Below, in pieces: positions 59,680-64,000 of a stretch of DNA of 64,000 nucleotides (positions are counted from its first letter, which is position 1; each line of letters opens with the position of its first letter). Under the pieces are notes generated by a model. It worked only from the letters and a program-made list of their open reading frames with translations, was not told the origin of the DNA and did no database searches. A program made the translations under genes and the position numbers. The stretch comes from Marinobacter sp. LQ44 (GTDB taxonomy: Bacteria > Pseudomonadota > Gammaproteobacteria > Pseudomonadales > Oleiphilaceae): assembly GCF_001447155.2 (NCBI RefSeq), contig NZ_CP014754.1:3658001-3722000 (forward strand), given 5' to 3'.

Positions 59680-59994
59680 TTGCAAATAGCCTATCGGGCC
59701 CGGGATATCACCGAGGCACACATTGTTGCCGGCATGTTGGAGGCCAATGGCATCGACACCTATGCGGGCGGGCACTACCTGCAGGGTGCGATGGGGGAGA
59801 TTGGTGCTGCCGGATTCAGTAATGTTCATGTGGACGATGATGATGTTTACCGGGCCAGAGTTCTGATTGACGAGTACGAATCCGACCGGGCGGTAGCGGC
59901 CTCGCAACGCGACGAGCAGGACAAGCCGGATCATTATGCTCGCTGGTTTATTGTTGTAATCGTTGCTTTGGCCTGGCTTCTATGGCGATTCTGA
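59680..59994 (+). CDS. DUF2007 family protein with C-terminal membrane helix
   Basis: 104 aa from TTG 59680, ~7 nt after 'GAGGAAAG'. The N-terminal 'AYRARDITEAHIVAGMLEANGI' outline and 'VHVDDDDVYRARVLIDEY' are DUF2007 ('putative signal transducing protein') features. One membrane segment at about residues 84-102 anchors the C-terminus. Members are uncharacterised. Confidence 0.85.
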   Translation: MQIAYRARDITEAHIVAGMLEANGIDTYAGGHYLQGAMGEIGAAGFSNVHVDDDDVYRARVLIDEYESDRAVAASQRDEQDKPDHYARWFIVVIVALAWLLWRF

Positions 59995-60054
59995 GCTGAT
60001 CGGATGGTTTGGCTTTTGTTGTTGCGCCCCCACTGGTACTGGGTGCCTCATTTT

Positions 60055-60069
60055 TGTTATGTTGTAACG
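60055..60069 (+). promoter_or_regulatory. Candidate Zur box upstream of the COG0523 gene
   Basis: TGTTATGTTGTAACG matches the pattern TGTTATAATATAACA at 11 of 15 positions and is a partial palindrome with GTTAT and GTAAC arms. It lies 18-32 bp upstream of the GTPase start, where a zinc-responsive repressor would block transcription. Confidence 0.5.
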
Positions 60070-60086
60070 CTTTTGAGGCCGCACTC

Positions 60087-61088
60087 ATGTCTGATCCCGT
60101 CCGCCCTGTTCCTACCAATCTGATCCTTGGTTTTCTTGGTGTAGGCAAAACCACCGCCATCCTTGATTTGCTCCGGCAAAAGCCGGAAGGCGAGGTTTGG
60201 GCGGTTTTGGTGAACGAGTTTGGTGAGGTTGGGATCGACGGCGCCATCCTGGAGACCGAGGGAGCCGTGGTACGGGAAATTCCCGGCGGCTGCATGTGTT
60301 GTGTTGCCGGCCTGCCCATGCAGATTGGCCTTAACCAGCTGATTGCCCGTGCCAAGCCCGACCGGCTGTTGATCGAACCCACCGGTCTTGGCCATCCCTC
60401 CCAGATTCTGGATACCCTGACGGGCGAGTATTATCAGGACGTCTTGAAACTGGGCCCGGTGATTACCCTGGTTGACCCCCGTAAACTGGAAGACCCCAGG
60501 GTGCTGGACAACGTTCAGTTCCGGGACCAGGTGGCGGCGGCGGATATATTGGTCGCGAACAAGACGGACTTGTGCACAGACAACCAGGTGCACGCATTTG
60601 ATCAATGGGCGGCCCGACTTGCGCCGGAGGGCCGTCCGGTGTATCACACCAACCATGGCCACCTTTCGGTTGGCTGGCTTGATGGCACGGCCGCGTTACC
60701 CGAGGTGTCTGAGCCCCATGCGCACCATCACCACCATGGCAAGATCGTGGATACCCCGCCACCGTCAGTTGATGAGAACCCATGGCAATGGGTCACTAAC
60801 CGGGGGCACGGGCACAATAGTATAGGCTGGCGGATTCATCCTGAGTTGATGCTGGACGAAAATGCGATACTGGCGATGGCCATGGATGACCGGTTGCTGC
60901 GCTTCAAGGCCGTTGTTCATACCCGGGATGGCTGGCGCGTTGTAAACGTTGTGGACGGCGCTGTTACCATCCTGCCGGGCGAGCCCAGGGAGCTTTCCCG
61001 GGTGGAATTGATTTCAGCCGAGGCACTGGATGCCTCGGAAATGGACCAGCTGCTGCGGGCCGCAGCCGGGCTGACCGACCAGGATTAA
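60087..61088 (+). CDS. COG0523 (CobW/YeiR/ZigA-like) GTPase, putative metallochaperone
   Basis: 333 aa from ATG 60087, with 'GAGG' 9 nt upstream; the frame from 60009 runs through the putative Zur box. P-loop 'GFLGVGKTT' (15-23), the invariant 'GGCMCC' with Cys69, Cys71, Cys72 for zinc binding, 'NKTD' for guanine specificity, and a His-rich loop 'HAHHHHHG' (211-218). Such proteins hand Zn(II) to client enzymes when zinc is scarce. Four bp separate it from the membrane gene downstream, so both are likely cotranscribed. Confidence 0.92.
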   Translation: MSDPVRPVPTNLILGFLGVGKTTAILDLLRQKPEGEVWAVLVNEFGEVGIDGAILETEGAVVREIPGGCMCCVAGLPMQIGLNQLIARAKPDRLLIEPTGLGHPSQILDTLTGEYYQDVLKLGPVITLVDPRKLEDPRVLDNVQFRDQVAAADILVANKTDLCTDNQVHAFDQWAARLAPEGRPVYHTNHGHLSVGWLDGTAALPEVSEPHAHHHHHGKIVDTPPPSVDENPWQWVTNRGHGHNSIGWRIHPELMLDENAILAMAMDDRLLRFKAVVHTRDGWRVVNVVDGAVTILPGEPRELSRVELISAEALDASEMDQLLRAAAGLTDQD

Positions 61089-61091
61089 GGT

Positions 61092-61751
61092 ATGAGAATT
61101 CGGATTACTCACCAGAGAATCACCCTGTTTCTGCAATCCATTCTGTTGCTTGAGGCGGTGCTTGCGATCTGGGGGCAGCGCTGGTTTACCGCTTTCCTGA
61201 CCAGCATGATCATTGTGATCACGCTGTTCCCGATACTGTTTGAGCGGCGGTTCCGGATTCACATTCCCCCGGAACTGCAGTTGGCGGCCATTGGGTTCGT
61301 GTTCGCGTCACTTTTCCTTGGGGAGATTCACGACTACTACAACCGGTTCTGGTGGTGGGACATGGCGCTGCATACCATGTCTGGCTTCCTGCTGGGGATT
61401 CTCGGTTTCTTGCTGGTTCACATCATGAACGAGACCGAAAAGATTCACGTTCACATGAAGCCCGGGTTTGTAGCGTTCTTTGCCTTTATGTTCGCGCTGG
61501 GCGTTGGTGCCCTGTGGGAGATCTTCGAGTTTGCCATGGACAGCCTGTTTGGCATGAACATGCAGAAGCCAATGCTGGGCGATCCCTCGGGGCTGACCGA
61601 TACCATGTGGGACCTGATCGTTGACGCGCTGGGCGCGCTGATTATTTCGATCCTTGGCTGGCGATACCTGAAGAACCCTGAGCGGAACTCGTTCCTGGAG
61701 CGCTGGATTGATTCGTTTATCGAGCGTAATCCACGCTTTTTCAGGAAGTGA
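61092..61751 (+). CDS. DUF2238-like integral membrane protein
   Basis: 219 aa with about six membrane segments. The DUF2238/YjdF-like blocks are 'DMALHTMSGFLLG' near 94-106, 'GALWEIFEFAMD' near 138-149 and 'WDLIVDALGAL' near 172-182. The conserved acidic and His residues in the membrane could bind a metal. It begins 4 bp after the COG0523 stop. The DUF number is from memory and less certain than the fold. Confidence 0.78.
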   Translation: MRIRITHQRITLFLQSILLLEAVLAIWGQRWFTAFLTSMIIVITLFPILFERRFRIHIPPELQLAAIGFVFASLFLGEIHDYYNRFWWWDMALHTMSGFLLGILGFLLVHIMNETEKIHVHMKPGFVAFFAFMFALGVGALWEIFEFAMDSLFGMNMQKPMLGDPSGLTDTMWDLIVDALGALIISILGWRYLKNPERNSFLERWIDSFIERNPRFFRK

Positions 61752-61754
61752 GGG

Positions 61755-61779
61755 AAAGCCCGGCAAGCGCCGGGCTTTT
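61755..61779. terminator. Bidirectional rho-independent terminator
   Basis: A perfect 10-bp stem (61755-61764 with 61769-61778) and 4-nt loop. It lies between the convergent membrane-protein and DUF6160 genes with T-rich bases on one side and A-rich on the other. Confidence 0.85.
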
Positions 61780-61784
61780 CGGTT

Positions 61785-62627
61785 TTAATGGCCGTAGATG
61801 CGCATGGTGGTGTCTTGAACCACCAGGTTGTCCATCATCACCGAGCCGATAGAGGTGCCGCCCACCAGCACCTGGTCAATCGACATGTCCGCCGCGAAGG
61901 TGTTCAGATCGATGGCCAGGGCGTCGCCGGCACCACCCAGGCGGGTACCCTTGTACACGTCCATATCAATGGTGGCGCCAAGAGTCAGGACGCCCGGGTT
62001 CGCGGCGGAGCCGTCGAGCCGGGTGCCCATGTAGTCAGCGCCGGTCATCTTCAGGCCGCGGATGCCCAGGGCCAGGAAGTCGAAATCAACGTTGAGCTCG
62101 GAGATGCCTACCTGGGTATTCAGGTTGAGGGTGTCGGTGGCGGTATCAACGCGGATGCCAACCTTGGTGAAGGCGCCCACCATGTTGAAGTTGCTGGCCA
62201 GCAAGGTTGTATCGGTGTGACCTTCAAGGGTCCAGTCACCGGTGCTGATACCGAAATCGATCGGCGCCGCGGTGATCGGGAAGATATTGATCAGTGCGTC
62301 ACCGTCATCCGCGATGTCGATGTCGATCTTGATGTTGTCGATCAAATCACTGGTCTGACCGAACAGGGCGTCGCGGAAATCGGTGATCTCCTCGAACAGA
62401 TCTGTACGGTTGGCGCCACCAATCTTGATGTCTTTGATGGACAGTGAGCCTTCATCGGTGTACCGGAATTCGCCGATGTCCACCCGGGTTTCCAGCTCAA
62501 TGGTGACACCGGCCTGACCAGTGATGTTGCCCATATGGGCGTCGTCAAGAGGCTTGAGGTCGGCTTGTGCGGCAAACGGCAAACCCGCCATGGCCAGCAC
62601 TAACGCAGTTTTTTTCAGGCTTTTCAT
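61785..62627 (-). CDS. DUF6160 (FilA-like) secreted surface protein
   Basis: 280 aa. Signal peptide ending 'PFAAQA' near residue 22. The mature part starts with 'LDDAHMGNITGQAGVTIELE', the typical DUF6160 opening (outline), and is rich in beta strands, Asp and Gly with no Cys. It is probably an outer-membrane or extracellular beta protein. 'AAAGGAACAATACA' precedes the ATG. It lies downstream of the choice-of-anchor D gene, 102 bp away. Confidence 0.78.
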   Translation of the reverse strand: MKSLKKTALVLAMAGLPFAAQADLKPLDDAHMGNITGQAGVTIELETRVDIGEFRYTDEGSLSIKDIKIGGANRTDLFEEITDFRDALFGQTSDLIDNIKIDIDIADDGDALINIFPITAAPIDFGISTGDWTLEGHTDTTLLASNFNMVGAFTKVGIRVDTATDTLNLNTQVGISELNVDFDFLALGIRGLKMTGADYMGTRLDGSAANPGVLTLGATIDMDVYKGTRLGGAGDALAIDLNTFAADMSIDQVLVGGTSIGSVMMDNLVVQDTTMRIYGH

Positions 62628-62673
62628 TGTATTGTTCCTTTTTGGTTTTGTTATTCGACGTTTCCAACGACGT

Positions 62674-62725
62674 AGCCACAGCCGGCTATCGCCAGCTGTG
62701 GCTGTGTTATCCGGCTACGCCGGAT
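62674..62725. repeat. Two adjacent hairpins between the surface protein genes
   Basis: Stem 1: 62674-62682 with 62695-62703 (9 bp perfect, 12-nt loop). Stem 2: 62709-62715 with 62719-62725 (7 bp, 3-nt loop), right after the stop of the choice-of-anchor D gene. There is no T-run, so they may limit read-through or stabilise the mRNA rather than terminate. Confidence 0.6.
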
Positions 62726-62729
62726 TTCC

Positions 62730-64000
62730 TTACTGTTCCGGGGTCAACTCCAGTTCAATGGTGTTGCCGGAACCGGTGAGGAACTGGTTGAGCAGACCGG
62801 TCAGCAGTCCGCAGTTCTCCAGCGGTGGCAGATCGTAGACACCGTTGACGGTGCCGCCGGTCGCTGGCGAGAAGTTGGAGCCTTCAACCGAAGCGAGGTC
62901 TATGCTGACGGGCTCGCGAGTCATACACTCGGCCCCCCCGCCAACCCGAAGCGGCAGGCCGAAGACCTTGATCGCCACCTTGGGCACTTTCACGTACAGC
63001 TGTGAGTTGGCGGTGAGCTTGCCGTTAATCAGCGTGCCGGTGGTGACGTCTGCCTGTTCAAATTCAACATTGGCTGAGGCATTCAGCCTGCTGAAAAGCA
63101 GCTTGATGGAAAAGTTGCCATACGTTGGGTCCAGTTCCAGGTCGGCTTCGAAGGTGCCCGCCGCCAGATCCAGCAGGGTGGCAATGGAACCGTTCAGGGG
63201 CAGGGTGCCGCCCGAGGACTTGATGAAGGTAGAGCCTTCCAGGCCGAGCAGCAGCTCAAGTTTTGAACCGGTTTGCTCAAAGGCCTCAGCGGAGACAGGA
63301 ACGCTGACCTCCGGTGTTTCCGGGTCGTCTGAACGGATCACCAGGTTGGCGTTGCTGACGCCCACCGCGTTGGCGGTATAGCTCAACTCAACGGTACAGC
63401 TTTCGTTGGCGGCAATGGTTGTGCAGTTGTTGGTTTGAACAAAGTCTGCAGCGCTGGCACCTTCAAGCGCAATGCTGTCAATCAGCAGGACTTCGTTACC
63501 GCTGTTGCTAATGGTCACTTCAGCCGATGCGCTCTGGCCCAGCTGGATTCGGCCCAGGTCAACGGCGTCTGGATTAACACCGATTTCAGGTGTCGGGGCC
63601 AGTACACCACGGCCGGTCAATGCCACATCAACCGCAGGGTTGTCGGCATCGGTCGACTCGATGGTGAGAGTTGCATTGCGAGTGCCTTCGGTACTCGGCG
63701 CGAAGGTCACGTTCACGTCACAGGAAGCACTCGGAGCCAGGCTTGCGCAGTTGTTGGTCTGCAGGAATGCGTCGGCGTCAGTTCCGCTGATGGTAACGTT
63801 GTTGATACCCAGCGCGGCATTACCCGTGTTGGAAACGGTGACGGTTTGCTCTGCCGTCAAACCGGCCTGTACGTTTCCGAAGGCCAGGTCTTCCCGGTTG
63901 ACGCCAATACGCGGTGCTTCGGACACCTCACCGCTAACCAGAATGGTTTGCAGCAGGTTGTCCTGATCCGGAAGTTGCACGCAGTCGGTGAGAATCTCGC
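62730..64000 (-). CDS. Choice-of-anchor D domain protein (5' end beyond the window)
   Basis: The frame is open past 64000; the GTG at 63980 is internal. At least two choice-of-anchor D (ASH/MSP-like beta-sandwich) repeats are visible, recognised by 'TVSNTGNAALGI' and 'TISNSGNEVLLI', each followed by 'CASLAPSASC' or 'CTTIAANESC' Cys pairs and 'LTGRG'-like ends. The following ~150 residues form a beta domain with a Cys pair ('ECMTR', 'ENCGL') and end 'ELELTPEQ'. No anchor or sorting signal is seen at the C-terminus. It is probably extracellular or cell-surface. Confidence 0.85.
   Translation of the reverse strand, partial: EILTDCVQLPDQDNLLQTILVSGEVSEAPRIGVNREDLAFGNVQAGLTAEQTVTVSNTGNAALGINNVTISGTDADAFLQTNNCASLAPSASCDVNVTFAPSTEGTRNATLTIESTDADNPAVDVALTGRGVLAPTPEIGVNPDAVDLGRIQLGQSASAEVTISNSGNEVLLIDSIALEGASAADFVQTNNCTTIAANESCTVELSYTANAVGVSNANLVIRSDDPETPEVSVPVSAEAFEQTGSKLELLLGLEGSTFIKSSGGTLPLNGSIATLLDLAAGTFEADLELDPTYGNFSIKLLFSRLNASANVEFEQADVTTGTLINGKLTANSQLYVKVPKVAIKVFGLPLRVGGGAECMTREPVSIDLASVEGSNFSPATGGTVNGVYDLPPLENCGLLTGLLNQFLTGSGNTIELELTPEQ

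Noticed and set aside
1..64000. CRISPR arrays, tRNA/rRNA genes, insertion sequences and prophage genes
   Set aside because: No regularly spaced direct repeats, no cloverleaf-like or rRNA sequence, no transposase or phage structural gene was seen on either strand. A covariance-model scan would be needed to exclude a small ncRNA.

Overview
The window reads as a gammaproteobacterial chromosome. Coding density is high, GC is well above 50% outside the first ~10 kb, and the gene set (napEFDABC, ArgP/ArgO, YceB-like lipoprotein, DUF6160 and choice-of-anchor D surface proteins, LvaA/ACAD11-type fatty-acid genes) is what a marine, Marinobacter-like heterotroph would carry. The genus is an inference from gene content; no rRNA or tRNA gene was seen.

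Region 1 (1-10.7 kb) is a defence island. One plus-strand operon holds a SNF2/RapA-like helicase (5' end outside the window), an AlbA_2/Schlafen-type ATPase-like protein, a type III DNA methyltransferase (Mod), an AIPR protein with an N-terminal PD-(D/E)XK-like signature, and a type III restriction helicase-nuclease (Res) translationally coupled to the AIPR gene. The centre of mod is conspicuously AT-richer than its ends, as expected from exchange of the specificity domain. Two unrecognised small genes (one secreted, one cytosolic) follow on the other strand.

Region 2 (10.8-18.2 kb) is core metabolism: a D-2-hydroxyacid dehydrogenase, a class I aminotransferase, a CPXCG protein, a DUF1439 lipoprotein, an operon of an isocitrate/isopropylmalate-type dehydrogenase with a class III aminotransferase, a small membrane protein and a LysR regulator.

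Region 3 (18.2-23.3 kb) is a five-gene fatty/hydroxy-acid cluster: acyl-CoA dehydrogenase, SDR, APH-type kinase, histidine phosphatase, SDR. It resembles the kinase/dehydrogenase logic of LvaA/LvaC and ACAD10/11. The one gene-free stretch above 300 bp (19522-19907) holds two nested inverted repeats that share a ~53-bp core but have unrelated pairing arms.

Region 4 (23.4-32.3 kb) carries the periplasmic nitrate reductase operon napEFDABC behind a possible FNR/Anr box, then a PBP4-type D,D-peptidase, a double-thioredoxin-fold GST-like protein, a GFA protein and a soluble PQQ-type sugar dehydrogenase.

Region 5 (32.4-41.2 kb) is an iron regulon: TonB-dependent siderophore receptor, FhuF-like reductase, fused FhuB-like permease, binding protein, ATPase and an ABC exporter. 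Three Fur-box-like sites punctuate it. No siderophore synthetase is present, so the cluster looks built for uptake.

Region 6 (41.2-64 kb) is mixed: YaiI, YjdM, PsiE-like, DUF533, an E1alpha/E1beta/E2 2-oxoacid dehydrogenase operon without E3, a copper chaperone, an alkylsulfatase-like lipoprotein, an ACR3-like transporter, an Rdx protein coupled to an OsmC-YcaO fusion, MtfA, a decayed RNase Z remnant, a crotonase, a CPBP protease, ArgP/ArgO, a COG0523 GTPase behind a Zur-like box, and at the right edge a DUF6160 surface protein next to a choice-of-anchor D protein that runs off the window.
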